Assembly: GCA_033851545.1 (NCBI GenBank)
Contig: JAWWOO010000003.1
Location: 56,695-120,694, forward strand
Source of the DNA: JAWWOL01 sp033851545
Lineage (GTDB): Bacteria; Actinomycetota; Actinomycetes; JAWWOL01
Direction of reading: 5' to 3'
DNA length: 64,000 bases
Part shown: piece after piece, positions 52,670 through 61,589 of the stretch
Layout: every line of letters starts with the position of its first letter
Position numbering within the stretch: the stretch's first letter is position 1
The notes under the pieces: generated by a model
What the model was told of the DNA's origin: nothing
The model's input: the letters and a program-made list of their open reading frames with translations, nothing else
Databases searched by the model: none
Translations under genes and position numbers: made by a program

Positions 52670-53526
52670 CTGATCTCGCGCACGGAGCCCCTGTGCGGAA
52701 GCGACGTCGTCCGGCGGGCTTCTCGGTGGCGAGCTACGCCGTCGTCGGGTTGTTCCTGGTGTGGGTGCTGGTGCCCATCCTTGTCGTCACGGTCAACTCG
52801 TTCAAGCGCCCAGACGCCATCTTCACGTCGACGCCGCATGTGACGTTCAGCCCCACCCTGGCCAACTACCACAAGGTTTTCGCCAACTCGCAGTTCATGC
52901 AGTTCCTGCTCAACAGCACGATCGTGGCGGCGGGCAGCACCGCGCTGTCCCTTGCGATCGGCGTGCCGGGTGCCTATGCGCTGGCCCGCCTCCCTGTGCC
53001 CGGCCGCGAATGGTGGGCCCGGCTCATCCTGTTCACGCGGATGGTGCCGGCGGTCGCCCTCGTCGTGCCGATCTTCGTCATCTTCGAGAAGGCCTCCCTC
53101 CTGGGGACGTACTGGGCACTCATCGCGGCCCATACGACCTTCAACCTGCCGATCGTGATCTGGATGATGCGCTCCTTCTTCGAGGATCTGCCGATCGAGC
53201 TGGAGGAGGCAGCCCTGGTCGACGGCTGCGGACAGTTCGGTGCGTTCCGCCGCATCGCACTGCCGCTGTCGTCACCGGGAGTGGCGGCGACGGCGGTGCT
53301 CTGCCTGCTGTTCTCCTGGAACGAGTTCCTGTTCGCCCTCGTCCTGTCCGGCCAGAAGACCGAGACCGTCCCGATCGGCGTCTCCTCGTTCATCGGCACC
53401 GTCTCGGTCGACTGGGGAGGCAGCTCGGCGGCCGCTGTCATCGCCCTCATTCCCATCTTCTTCCTCGGTCTGGGAGCTCAGCGCTTCCTCGTCCGTGGCC
53501 TCACGTTCGGAGCAGTCAAGGGATGA
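52666..53526 (+). CDS. Sugar ABC transporter permease 2 (MalG type)
   Basis: Membrane protein of 286 residues with six helices. EAA loop: ELEEAALVDGCGQFGAFRRIALPLSSPG; other MalG-type blocks are NSFKRPDAIF and LFSWNEFLFALVLSG. GTG start overlaps the stop of permease 1 by four bases, and its stop overlaps the GH42 gene. Confidence 0.94.
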   Translation: MTDLAHGAPVRKRRRPAGFSVASYAVVGLFLVWVLVPILVVTVNSFKRPDAIFTSTPHVTFSPTLANYHKVFANSQFMQFLLNSTIVAAGSTALSLAIGVPGAYALARLPVPGREWWARLILFTRMVPAVALVVPIFVIFEKASLLGTYWALIAAHTTFNLPIVIWMMRSFFEDLPIELEEAALVDGCGQFGAFRRIALPLSSPGVAATAVLCLLFSWNEFLFALVLSGQKTETVPIGVSSFIGTVSVDWGGSSAAAVIALIPIFFLGLGAQRFLVRGLTFGAVKG

Positions 53527-55616
53527 ATGTTGTTGGTGCGCAGTACTACCGGCCGCCGAACCCGGCCCCGGACCAATGGGCGGACGATCTGGCGAGCATG
53601 GCCTCGCACGGCATGAACACGGTCAAGCTCTGGGCATGCTGGAGCTGGATCAACACAGAGGACGGCGTCTACGGCTGGGCTGAGCTGGACACGTTGCTCG
53701 ATCTCGCCGAGCGCAACGGCCTCTCCGTCGTCATCAACATCATCCTCGAGAACGTGCCCTACTGGCTGGGGGCCGCGCACCCTGACGCACGCTACGTCGA
53801 CAGTCAAGGTCTGGCAGTCCACCTGACCGCGGCGATGAACACCCCGGGTGGCGGGTGGCCCGGGCTGTGCTTCGACAACGAAGACATCTGGCGTTCCGCG
53901 GAACGATTCGTCAGCGCCCTGGTCCGGCGCTACGCCGCCCACCCCGCACTCGCCTACTGGGACGTCTGGAACGAGCCGCACCTCGAGCCGGCGTCGTACT
54001 TCCCGGACCGGCTCTACTGCTACTGCGACGCCTCCTTGGCGGGATTTCGTCAGTGGTTGCAAGGCAAGTACGTCGACCTGTCCGCGCTCAACGCCGCCTG
54101 GTCCCGGCGCTTCTCAGCGTGGGAGGAAGTCGAACCGCCGCGGTTGTTCGAGGCCGTCCCCGACATGATCGACTGGCGTACGTACTGGTTCGACAACCTC
54201 ACCTCGTGGCTCGAACGCCGGGTCTCCTGCGTACGAGCCCTGGATGCTGCGACACCTGTCATGACGCACGTGGCGTTGAGCGGCTACACCGGTCAGCTGG
54301 CGACACACACGCTGGACGAGTTCGCGCTCGGTCGCACCGCCGACGTGTTCGGCACGTCGAGCTTTCCCACCTGGCTGATGAACGACGACCACGTCGAGCA
54401 CCTGTTCAACCTCGACACCGCCGCTTCGGCCGCCGACGGACGCCCGTTCTGGCAGGCGGAGCTGCAGGGCGGGAAGGGCCGTCGCCACGGTTTCCGAAGC
54501 ACCGGGCAGCCACGGCCGGACACCGTTCGACTGTGGATGTGGAACGCCCTGGCTTGCGGTGCCTCCGGCGTGATGTTCTGGCAATGGAGACCCGAGCTGC
54601 TGGGGCCGGAGAGCCCTGGCTACGGACTGTGCCTGCCCGACGGACGAGCCAGTCGGCGCACCGAGGCGGCGGCTGAGCTGGCGCGGATCGTCACGCATCC
54701 CGCGCTGCAAGGACTCACCTACGATCGGCCGTCGATCGGGCTTGTCGTCTCTCGCCGCAGCGCGCTGCACGCGTTCGCCACCGACCGTGACATGGACGTC
54801 TACCAGGCGGCTGTTCTGGGCGCCTACCGCGTCCTCATGGACGAGGACCGCGCCGTACTGATCCTCTCCGACGACCGGATCGAGGCGGACGGTGTCCCGG
54901 CACACGTGAAGACTGTGCTCTGGCCGATGCCCAGCGTCGGGAGTGCGGCGATGGGCGAGCAGCTTCGCAAGTTCGTCGACGGCGGTGGGCGACTGGTCGC
55001 CGAAGCAGCGCCTGGCGAATACTCCGGACTGGGCTACCGCAGCCCGACCGTCCCAGGGTCAGGCATGGACACATTGTTCGGGGTGCTCGAACGCGAATCC
55101 GACGTGGTCGACGAACTGTCCATCTCCCTCGAAGACGGCGCCGTGTTGGAAGGCGGCTGGCAGCGAGAGGAGATCGACCTGCGCGGAGCCTCGGCGCTTG
55201 GCTGGTTCTCCGATGGGGCGGTCGCCGTTGCTGCCCACCGACTTGGCCGCGGCGTCGCAGTTCTGATCGGCTCCAACCCGTCGATCAGCTATCACCGCAC
55301 GCACAGTCCCGAGGCACGTGCCGCCTATGCACAGGTCCTGACACTGGGCGGAAGTCAGGCAACCTGGACCTGGACCGACCAACGGCCCGGGCTGGTCAGC
55401 CGGTCGGCGACGACCCCGAGCCACGGCCGCGCCATCTTCGCTGTCAATTGGACTGACCAGATCGCCCGGGCCACGAGCGACTTGGAACTGACCGATAGCC
55501 TGAGCACGCTGGGCCTGGCTCCCGCCGAGCGGGATGCCGACGGCCACTACGTCGTTCCTGCAAGGTCGGGCATGGTGCTGTTCTCGAAGCCAGGCCCGGC
55601 AACCGTGCCCGCTTAG
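53523..55616 (+). CDS. GH42-family glycosidase (beta-galactosidase-like)
   Basis: Cytoplasmic enzyme of 697 residues with no signal peptide. Domain A is a TIM barrel (GAQYYRPPNPAPDQWADDL onward) with the acid/base Glu151 in YWDVWNEPHLE and the nucleophile Glu313 in FWQAELQGGKG; a class I glutamine amidotransferase-like domain B (about 385-600) and a small C-terminal beta domain follow, as in GH42. It should cleave an imported beta-galactoside or related glycoside. ATG overlaps the permease 2 stop. Its stop overlaps by four bases that of the convergent Lrp gene. Confidence 0.92.
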   Translation: MNVVGAQYYRPPNPAPDQWADDLASMASHGMNTVKLWACWSWINTEDGVYGWAELDTLLDLAERNGLSVVINIILENVPYWLGAAHPDARYVDSQGLAVHLTAAMNTPGGGWPGLCFDNEDIWRSAERFVSALVRRYAAHPALAYWDVWNEPHLEPASYFPDRLYCYCDASLAGFRQWLQGKYVDLSALNAAWSRRFSAWEEVEPPRLFEAVPDMIDWRTYWFDNLTSWLERRVSCVRALDAATPVMTHVALSGYTGQLATHTLDEFALGRTADVFGTSSFPTWLMNDDHVEHLFNLDTAASAADGRPFWQAELQGGKGRRHGFRSTGQPRPDTVRLWMWNALACGASGVMFWQWRPELLGPESPGYGLCLPDGRASRRTEAAAELARIVTHPALQGLTYDRPSIGLVVSRRSALHAFATDRDMDVYQAAVLGAYRVLMDEDRAVLILSDDRIEADGVPAHVKTVLWPMPSVGSAAMGEQLRKFVDGGGRLVAEAAPGEYSGLGYRSPTVPGSGMDTLFGVLERESDVVDELSISLEDGAVLEGGWQREEIDLRGASALGWFSDGAVAVAAHRLGRGVAVLIGSNPSISYHRTHSPEARAAYAQVLTLGGSQATWTWTDQRPGLVSRSATTPSHGRAIFAVNWTDQIARATSDLELTDSLSTLGLAPAERDADGHYVVPARSGMVLFSKPGPATVPA

Positions 55617-56116
55617 ACTCGAAATCCCGGTGCTCGGCTCGGCGTCGCGCGCTGGTGCTGCTGAAGCAAAGGAAGGGTGCGTGGCGCCACGAGTCTGGAC
55701 AGGATCACGACGCTGGTCGATCTCCTGATGGCATCGGACTTATTCAGTTCCAGCAACAAATTCTGCAGGTCCTCGTTCGATGTCGCCGCCAGCCGGCAGT
55801 GCACGTCGCCCGTGCCCGTCGTGGCGTAGGCCTCGATCACGCCCGGCAACGTGACCAGCAGCCGCTGGACGTCCTCGAGCCTGCCCTGGGCGATCTCCAG
55901 AGTCGCCAGCGCCTGGACCGGATAGCCGGCGGCCTCCAGGTCGATCTGCGGTCCGTACCCCGTGATGACGCCGGCGGCTTGCATCCGGTCGATGCGGGAC
56001 GTGACAGTGGCGCGCGCGACACCGGCCAGCCTGGACAGCTCGAGGATGCCGGCGCGCGGATGCTCGTCGAGCAGCTGCAGAAGCCGTACGTCGAGAGCGT
56101 CGATCTGGCTGCCCAT
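55613..56116 (-). CDS. Lrp/AsnC-family regulator
   Basis: Protein of 167 residues: HTH with LQLLDEHPRAGILELSRLAGVARATVTSRIDRMQAAGVI, then a RAM/effector-binding domain (GYPVQALATLEIAQGRLEDV, GTGDVHCRLAAT). It is divergent from the hpd operon and probably controls it in response to tyrosine, phenylalanine or a product. TTAGCAGATTGCCTAGC within the first 40 bases upstream of its start is an imperfect palindrome and a possible own operator. Confidence 0.92.
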   Translation of the reverse strand: MGSQIDALDVRLLQLLDEHPRAGILELSRLAGVARATVTSRIDRMQAAGVITGYGPQIDLEAAGYPVQALATLEIAQGRLEDVQRLLVTLPGVIEAYATTGTGDVHCRLAATSNEDLQNLLLELNKSDAIRRSTSVVILSRLVAPRTLPLLQQHQRATPSRAPGFRV

Positions 56117-56281
56117 CGGTCCTCCCTCGCCAACCCGGTCAACTTAGCAGATTGCCTAGCTTCCGGCCCCGGTCCGGGCCTCCAGCTGGCAGTCCGGCCA
56201 CCTGCAGCCAGCGGGATTGCCGAGCTGGCGGGCCGCGAGTTTACTTCCCTCAACGGTGTCGCACTTACCCGGAAGGCTGCC

Positions 56282-57487
56282 ATGACGGTTGACCAGATCC
56301 TCACCGACCAGGAGCGCCTCGCTCAGCTCAGCGTCGACCAGCTCCGCGAGCTGGTCGGCCTTGTGGAGCACGATCCCAGTCGAGACCCCTTCCCGCTCAA
56401 GGGCTGGGACGCGCTCGTGTGGGTCGTGGGCAACGCCACACAGGCGGCGCAGAACTTCCAGCTCGGCTACGGGATGACGCTGGTCGCCTATGCGGGGCCC
56501 GAGACCGGTGTTCGGGACCACCGGTCCTACGTGCTGCAGAGCGGCGCCTGCCGGTTCGTGATCAAGGGCGCCGCCAACGCCTCGAGCCCGCTCGTCGCCA
56601 TCCACGGCAAGCACGGCGACGGGGTCAACGACGTCGCCCTCGAGGTGCCCGATGTCGACCAGTGCATCGATCAGGCTCGGGCTCAGGGCGCCACGATCCT
56701 GGAGGAGCCACATGACATCTCGGATGGCTTCGGCGTCGTACGCACGGCGGCAATCGCGGCCTACGGCGACCTGCGGCACACGCTGGTGGACCGGTCCCGC
56801 TACACCGGGCCCTACCTGCCCGGCTACGTCGCCCGCTCGTCGACAGTCGTCAAGCGGGACGGCGAGCCCAGGCGGCTGTTCCAGGCGATCGACCACGTGG
56901 TGGGCAACGTCGAGCTCGGCCGGATGGACGAGTGGGTCGAGTTCTACAACAAGGTGATGGGCTTCACCAACATGGCCGAGTTCATCGGCGACGACATCGC
57001 GACGGACTACTCGGCGCTGATGTCGAAGGTCGTCGCCAGTGGCAACCATCGGGTGAAGTTCCCCCTGAACGAGCCGGCCGCCGGCAAGCGCAAGTCGCAG
57101 ATCGACGAATACCTCGAGTTCTATGGCGGTCCCGGGGTGCAGCACATTGCTCTCGCGACCAACGACCTCCTGCGCACCGTCGACGAGCTGTCGGCTCGTG
57201 GTGTCGAGTTCCTCCAGACGCCGGCGACGTACTACGAGGACCCGGAGCTTCGGGCCCGCATCGGCAACGTGCGGGTTACGATCGAGGAGCTGCAGAAGCG
57301 GAACATCCTGGTCGATCGCGACGAGGACGGCTACCTGCTGCAGATCTTCACCAAGCCCCTTGGCGACCGCCCGACGGTGTTCCTCGAGTTCATCGAGCGC
57401 CACGGTTCGCTGGGCTTCGGCAAGGGCAACTTCAAGGCGCTCTTCGAAGCGATCGAACGTGAGCAGGAGCTCCGGGGGAACATTTGA
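56282..57487 (+). CDS. hpd: 4-hydroxyphenylpyruvate dioxygenase
   Basis: Protein of 401 residues that converts 4-hydroxyphenylpyruvate to homogentisate. Two vicinal-oxygen-chelate domains; the iron ligands lie in the C-terminal one: His in QAIDHVVGNVELGRMDEWVEFY, His in GGPGVQHIALATNDLL, Glu in VFLEFIERHG. GFGKGNFKALFEAIEREQ is the typical C-terminal gate helix. ATG preceded by ggaagg. Hydroxymandelate synthase is a close relative, but the neighbours favour Hpd. Confidence 0.95.
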   Translation: MTVDQILTDQERLAQLSVDQLRELVGLVEHDPSRDPFPLKGWDALVWVVGNATQAAQNFQLGYGMTLVAYAGPETGVRDHRSYVLQSGACRFVIKGAANASSPLVAIHGKHGDGVNDVALEVPDVDQCIDQARAQGATILEEPHDISDGFGVVRTAAIAAYGDLRHTLVDRSRYTGPYLPGYVARSSTVVKRDGEPRRLFQAIDHVVGNVELGRMDEWVEFYNKVMGFTNMAEFIGDDIATDYSALMSKVVASGNHRVKFPLNEPAAGKRKSQIDEYLEFYGGPGVQHIALATNDLLRTVDELSARGVEFLQTPATYYEDPELRARIGNVRVTIEELQKRNILVDRDEDGYLLQIFTKPLGDRPTVFLEFIERHGSLGFGKGNFKALFEAIEREQELRGNI

Positions 57488-57529
57488 CCGTTCCGAGGGT
57501 GTCGGCAGCGTAGGGAGCGGAGTCGATCG

Positions 57530-58729
57530 ATGGCGTACTACCAGCGGCGCGGCGGCGTTCCGCCGAAGCGTCACACCCAGCACCGTGACGCCGACGGCCG
57601 GTTGTACTACGAAGAGCTGATGGGCGAGGACGGATTCGTCTCGGACTCCTCCCTTCTCTACCACCGCGAGATCCCGTCGTCGCTGGTCGACGTCCGGGCG
57701 TGGGTCCTGCCTGACCTGCAGACCACACCGAACGAGCCGTTGATGCCACGGCATCTGCGCTTGCCTGAGCTGTTCAAGGACAGCGACGACACCACGGACG
57801 TCGTTACCGGCCGGCGCTTGGTTCTGGGCAACGACGACGTACGGATCTCGTACGCTGTCGCAACCGCGCCATCACCTCTGTATCGCAATGCGATCGGGGA
57901 CGAGTGCATCTACGTCGAGCAAGGCGCCGCGGTCGTCGAGACGATCTTCGGCGATCTCGAGGTGCGTCAGGGGGACTACGTCGTCCTTCCGCGCGCGACC
58001 ACGCATCGGTGGGTGCCCCAGGGTGAGCTGCCACTACGGGCCTACTGCATCGAGGCCAACAGCCACATCAGCCCGCCTCGCCGCTACTTGTCGAAGTTCG
58101 GCCAGCTGCTCGAGAACGCACCCTACTGCGAGCGGGATCTCCACCTGCCTGGGGATCTGCATCAGGTCGAGGCGCAAGACGTCGAGGTCTATATCAAGCA
58201 TCGCGGTAGCGGCCCGTCAGGAATCTCCGGTTCCGTCCACGTGATGCCGCATCACCCGTTCGACGTCGTCGGTTGGGATGGCTGCCTCTACCCGTACACC
58301 TTCAACGTCTCCGACTTCGAGCCCATCACCGGGCGTGTGCACCAGCCTCCGCCGGTCCATCAGGTGTTCGAAGGAACCAACTTCGTCATCTGCAACTTCG
58401 TCCCGCGCAAAGTCGACTACCACCCATTGTCGATCCCCGTGCCCTATTACCACTCCAACGTGGACTCGGACGAAGTCATGTTCTATTGCGGTGGCGACTA
58501 CGAGGCCCGCAAGGGCTCGGGCATCGGCCAGGGATCCATCAGCCTGCATCCAGGCGGCCACTCTCATGGGCCACAACCGGGCGCGTACGAGCGCAGCGTC
58601 GGGGTGGACTACTTCGACGAGCTTGCCGTCATGGTGGACACCTTCCGGCCGCTCCGTCTGGGCGAGGGTGGTCAGGCAAGTGACGACGGTGCCTATGCAT
58701 GGACGTGGTCCGGCCGGGGACCGCGGTGA
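57530..58729 (+). CDS. hmgA: Homogentisate 1,2-dioxygenase
   Basis: Protein of 399 residues of the cupin-type HGD family, opening homogentisate to maleylacetoacetate. Opening YYQRRGGVPPKRHTQHR and the middle HHPFDVVGWDGCLYPYTFNVSDFEPITGR are near-invariant in bacterial HGDs. Metal ligands are expected in VPYYHSNVDSDEVMFY (His, Glu) and in SLHPGGHSHGPQPG (His). It starts 42 bases after hpd. Confidence 0.95.
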   Translation: MAYYQRRGGVPPKRHTQHRDADGRLYYEELMGEDGFVSDSSLLYHREIPSSLVDVRAWVLPDLQTTPNEPLMPRHLRLPELFKDSDDTTDVVTGRRLVLGNDDVRISYAVATAPSPLYRNAIGDECIYVEQGAAVVETIFGDLEVRQGDYVVLPRATTHRWVPQGELPLRAYCIEANSHISPPRRYLSKFGQLLENAPYCERDLHLPGDLHQVEAQDVEVYIKHRGSGPSGISGSVHVMPHHPFDVVGWDGCLYPYTFNVSDFEPITGRVHQPPPVHQVFEGTNFVICNFVPRKVDYHPLSIPVPYYHSNVDSDEVMFYCGGDYEARKGSGIGQGSISLHPGGHSHGPQPGAYERSVGVDYFDELAVMVDTFRPLRLGEGGQASDDGAYAWTWSGRGPR

Positions 58730-59589
58730 CACCGTCGGCCCTCGCGCCAGCCGTCGGCGACGTCCTTGTGGCCGGGCTTTTCGATGACGCAGCGATCTAC
58801 CCGCCGGGCAACCTGCCGTTGCCTGACGCCGTACGCGCTCACCTCGCGCATCGGGCCGCACCCTATCGCTCGGCGGTGGGGCCGTTCGTCTGCTCTGTCG
58901 CAGCCGCCCCGGCTGCCGCTGCCGAGGCCGCGACATCGTCGCTGACCGTCTCCGTGATCGCGACCTCGGTCGACCGGATGGCGGACGCCCTCGCCGCCGG
59001 AGTGCACCTGGACAACCTGTCGGTCGTGGGCGTCGAGGTCCCTCTCGAGGCCAACGACCCGGCCGATGTGGCGAGGCACGTCCGAGGGGGCGGACCGACG
59101 ATATTCGTCGAGGTGCCGGCGGCTCGTGTCACCGAAGGCCTGGCCCGGCGCCTGAAAGGCATGGGCCTCTGCCTTAAGCTGCGCACCGGCGGGACGAGTG
59201 CGGCGGCGTTTCCCAGTGAACACGAGCTGTCCTCGGCCATCGCGGTGTGCCTCGCCGAAGAGCTGCCGTTCAAGTGCACGGCCGGCTTGCACAACGCCGT
59301 CCGGCACCGGGATCGCCTGACCGCCTACGAGCACCACGGTTTCCTCAATGTCCTGGCCGCGGTGGCCGCCGGCCAGACCGGCGGCGCAGCAGCCGTTTTC
59401 GGTGCCATCAGTGAGCAGGACGGCTCAGTGATCGCCCGGCAGATCCGCTCGCTCACCGTCGAGCAGCTGACCGCCGCGCGGGCGATCTTCCGGTCGTTCG
59501 GCACCTGCAGCATCGGCGACCCGCTCGCCGATCTGGCCGCGCTCCGCCTGGCCGCTGTTCCGGTTCGGCCACCCGGGGACAAGGCGTGA
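58726..59589 (+). CDS. Conserved protein of unknown function in the homogentisate operon
   Basis: Protein of about 287 residues lying between hmgA and fahA, with four-base overlaps to both (GTG start at 58726 overlaps the hmgA stop; an ATG at 58699 is also possible). It reads like an alpha/beta, perhaps TIM-barrel, fold: LFDDAAIYPPGNLPLPDAV near the start, a middle RLKGMGLCLKLRTGGTS, and the conserved-looking ELPFKCTAGLHNAVRHRD and FLNVLAAVAAG. No glutathione-transferase or mycothiol-transferase motif is seen. By position it could be needed for the maleylacetoacetate isomerisation step, but this is inference. Confidence 0.8.
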   Translation: MTPSALAPAVGDVLVAGLFDDAAIYPPGNLPLPDAVRAHLAHRAAPYRSAVGPFVCSVAAAPAAAAEAATSSLTVSVIATSVDRMADALAAGVHLDNLSVVGVEVPLEANDPADVARHVRGGGPTIFVEVPAARVTEGLARRLKGMGLCLKLRTGGTSAAAFPSEHELSSAIAVCLAEELPFKCTAGLHNAVRHRDRLTAYEHHGFLNVLAAVAAGQTGGAAAVFGAISEQDGSVIARQIRSLTVEQLTAARAIFRSFGTCSIGDPLADLAALRLAAVPVRPPGDKA

Positions 59590-60791
59590 CGGGATGGCTC
59601 GCGCTCCCCGAGGACCACCCGTTCGGCCTCCACCACCTGCCCTACGGAGTCATGAGCATCGACAACGGGGAACCGCGGGCGGTGGTGCGCATCGGAGACC
59701 AGGCGCTCGACCTGGCGGCAGTGACGGCGGCGACTCGATATCGCGGGATATTCGACGAGGGTAATCTCGACCGGTTCCTGGCCGCCGGCCGCAACGTCTG
59801 GTCCGAGGTGCGTGCCCTGGTGACCACCAGGCTCAGCGATCCGGGCATGCGCGCGCAGACGGAGCGGCAGCTCACGCCAGTGTCGTCGGCGGCTGAACGG
59901 CTTCCGTTCGCGGTCATGGACTACGTCGACTTCTACGCATCGGAGAATCACGCTGCCAACGTCGGTCGCATCTTCCGCCCCGATGGCGAAGCATTGACCG
60001 CCAACTGGAAACACATGCCCATCGGCTACCACGGGCGGGCGGGCACCGTGGTCGTGTCCGGCTCGGACCTGCTGCGGCCGTCCGGCCAGGTGCGCGGCGA
60101 GGACGGACCGCGTTTCGGGCCGACCGAACGGCTGGATTTCGAGGCTGAGATCGGCTTTGTCGTCGGCCGGGGATCGGAGCCGGGGAAGCCGGTATCCACG
60201 GGCGCTTTCCGTGACCACGTCTTCGGGGTCTGCCTGCTGAACGACTGGTCGGCGCGCGACATCCAGGCTTGGGAGTACGTGCCCCTCGGACCCTTTCTCG
60301 GCAAGTCCTTCGCCACCTCTGTGTCGGCCTGGATAACGCCGCTCGAGGCGCTCGACGGCGTATGGCGCCCACCGCCTCCTCGTACGGCCAAGCTCCTGCC
60401 CTACCTCGACGACCAAGCCACTGCAGCGGGGCTGAACCTCGACCTGGAGGTCTCCATCAATGGCTGCCTGGTGTCGCGGCCTCCGTTCGCAACCATGTAC
60501 TGGACCGTGGCCCAGTTCGTCGCCCACACCACCGTCAACGGCGCCCACCTGCGCACCGGCGATCTGCTGGGGTCCGGCACCGTGAGCGGACGCGAGCCGG
60601 CGCAGCGCGGCAGCCTCCTCGAGCTCTCCTGGGCCGGGACAGCGCCGATCCGGCTGGCCGACGGGACGACTCGGCAATTCCTCCTGGACGGCGACGAGGT
60701 GGTCATGCGCGCCACCGCCGTCACGTCGAACGGGCCGATCGGGCTGGGTGAAGTACGAGGTCGGGTGCTACCGGCAGACCCGGCGAGCTAG
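59586..60791 (+). CDS. fahA: Fumarylacetoacetase
   Basis: Protein of 401 residues that splits fumarylacetoacetate into fumarate and acetoacetate. Family blocks: DYVDFYASENHAANVGRIFRP (metal Asp and active His), ERLDFEAEIGFVVGRG (Glu pair), LLNDWSARDIQAWEYVPLGPFLGKSFATSVS (metal Asp and catalytic Lys). GTG start overlaps the previous stop by four bases. Last gene of the pathway operon. Confidence 0.95.
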   Translation: MTGWLALPEDHPFGLHHLPYGVMSIDNGEPRAVVRIGDQALDLAAVTAATRYRGIFDEGNLDRFLAAGRNVWSEVRALVTTRLSDPGMRAQTERQLTPVSSAAERLPFAVMDYVDFYASENHAANVGRIFRPDGEALTANWKHMPIGYHGRAGTVVVSGSDLLRPSGQVRGEDGPRFGPTERLDFEAEIGFVVGRGSEPGKPVSTGAFRDHVFGVCLLNDWSARDIQAWEYVPLGPFLGKSFATSVSAWITPLEALDGVWRPPPPRTAKLLPYLDDQATAAGLNLDLEVSINGCLVSRPPFATMYWTVAQFVAHTTVNGAHLRTGDLLGSGTVSGREPAQRGSLLELSWAGTAPIRLADGTTRQFLLDGDEVVMRATAVTSNGPIGLGEVRGRVLPADPAS

Positions 60792-60836
60792 GGCTCCGCC
60801 TGCGAAATAGTGCGGTAGCACTCGGATGGCGGGGTC

Positions 60837-60856
60837 GACGGTGTTGCCGCACCGTC
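60837..60856 (+). terminator. Putative terminator of the homogentisate operon
   Basis: GACGGTG (60837-60843) and CACCGTC (60850-60856) form a 7-bp stem with a 6-base loop, 46 bases after the fahA stop. No T-run. Confidence 0.45.
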
Positions 60857-60939
60857 CTCGTTGCCGGCGGGCACCGTTGACCAGGTGGTCCGGCTGACGC
60901 TTCAGCAGCTACCCGCGGACGGGTAGCCCGGCCGGGACG

Positions 60940-61278
60940 ATGACGCATGACTACAGACGCAACTGGACGATCGTCCTGTTCGCGGCGATGAACATCGCAA
61001 CCGGTCAGGTCATCCTCAAGTCCATCGCCGCCGCCGTTCCTCCCGGATTGGCGGTCCATGTGGTGTTGGACAACCTGTCTGCGGACTCCACGCCGATCAC
61101 GAAATGGCTCAACCACCGCGACCGGCGTCGATGGCACCTGCATTTCACCCCGAGCTCTAGCTCCTCGCTGGAACGACGACCCGAAGCCCTTCATCTGGAA
61201 GGCCACCGCCGAGGACACGCCTAGGTCCAACGCGGCCGCGCCACGCTCCACCGGATGAGAACGCAGACAGACCGCTAG
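60940..61278 (+). pseudogene. IS630-type transposase remnant
   Basis: The translation matches the DDE half of IS630-family transposases but is broken. Frame 1 gives THDYRRNWTIVLFAAMNIATGQ, HVVLDNLSADSTPITKWL and RRRWHLHFTPSSSS; about 15 residues are missing after GQVI and about 40 after SSSS; then WNDDPKPFIWKATAED continues in frame 2 and GRATLHRMRTQTDR with a stop in frame 3. The N-terminal HTH half is absent. No terminal inverted repeats could be identified. Not functional. Confidence 0.85.
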
Positions 61279-61589
61279 GAGAGGGCGTTCAGTTTCAGGT
61301 CGGGAGCCAAGCCAACAGGCGAGGAGCAGGTCGTCGTGCCGCCGGCCCCCCTGAGCTTCCAATTGGGCAGGAGCCCAATATCCGGCATTAGGTGCGTGAT
61401 CGCCCGGGTCGGTGTACTGAAGCGCGGCATCCCGATGGTCCCGGGTGGGCGGGTCAGCGGGAATGTTGCCGTCGAGCACTCTGATCAACCACGGCTCGAG
61501 TTCTTGGCATTGACAAGACCCCTTGGGAGGTCGACCCTGACGCCCAAGGGTGGTCGGGGGGGCGGGGCACCACTGAAGGCGAGGTCGCC
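61279..61589. other. Intergenic region without recognisable gene
   Basis: About 310 bases between the transposase remnant and the esterase gene. No frame shows codon bias. It should hold the esterase promoter; no clear -35/-10 pair was found. It may be part of the same decayed insertion. Confidence 0.5.

Noticed and set aside
60721..61488. 255-codon minus-strand frame across the transposase remnant
   Set aside because: It is antisense to recognisable IS630 sequence and has no motif of its own.
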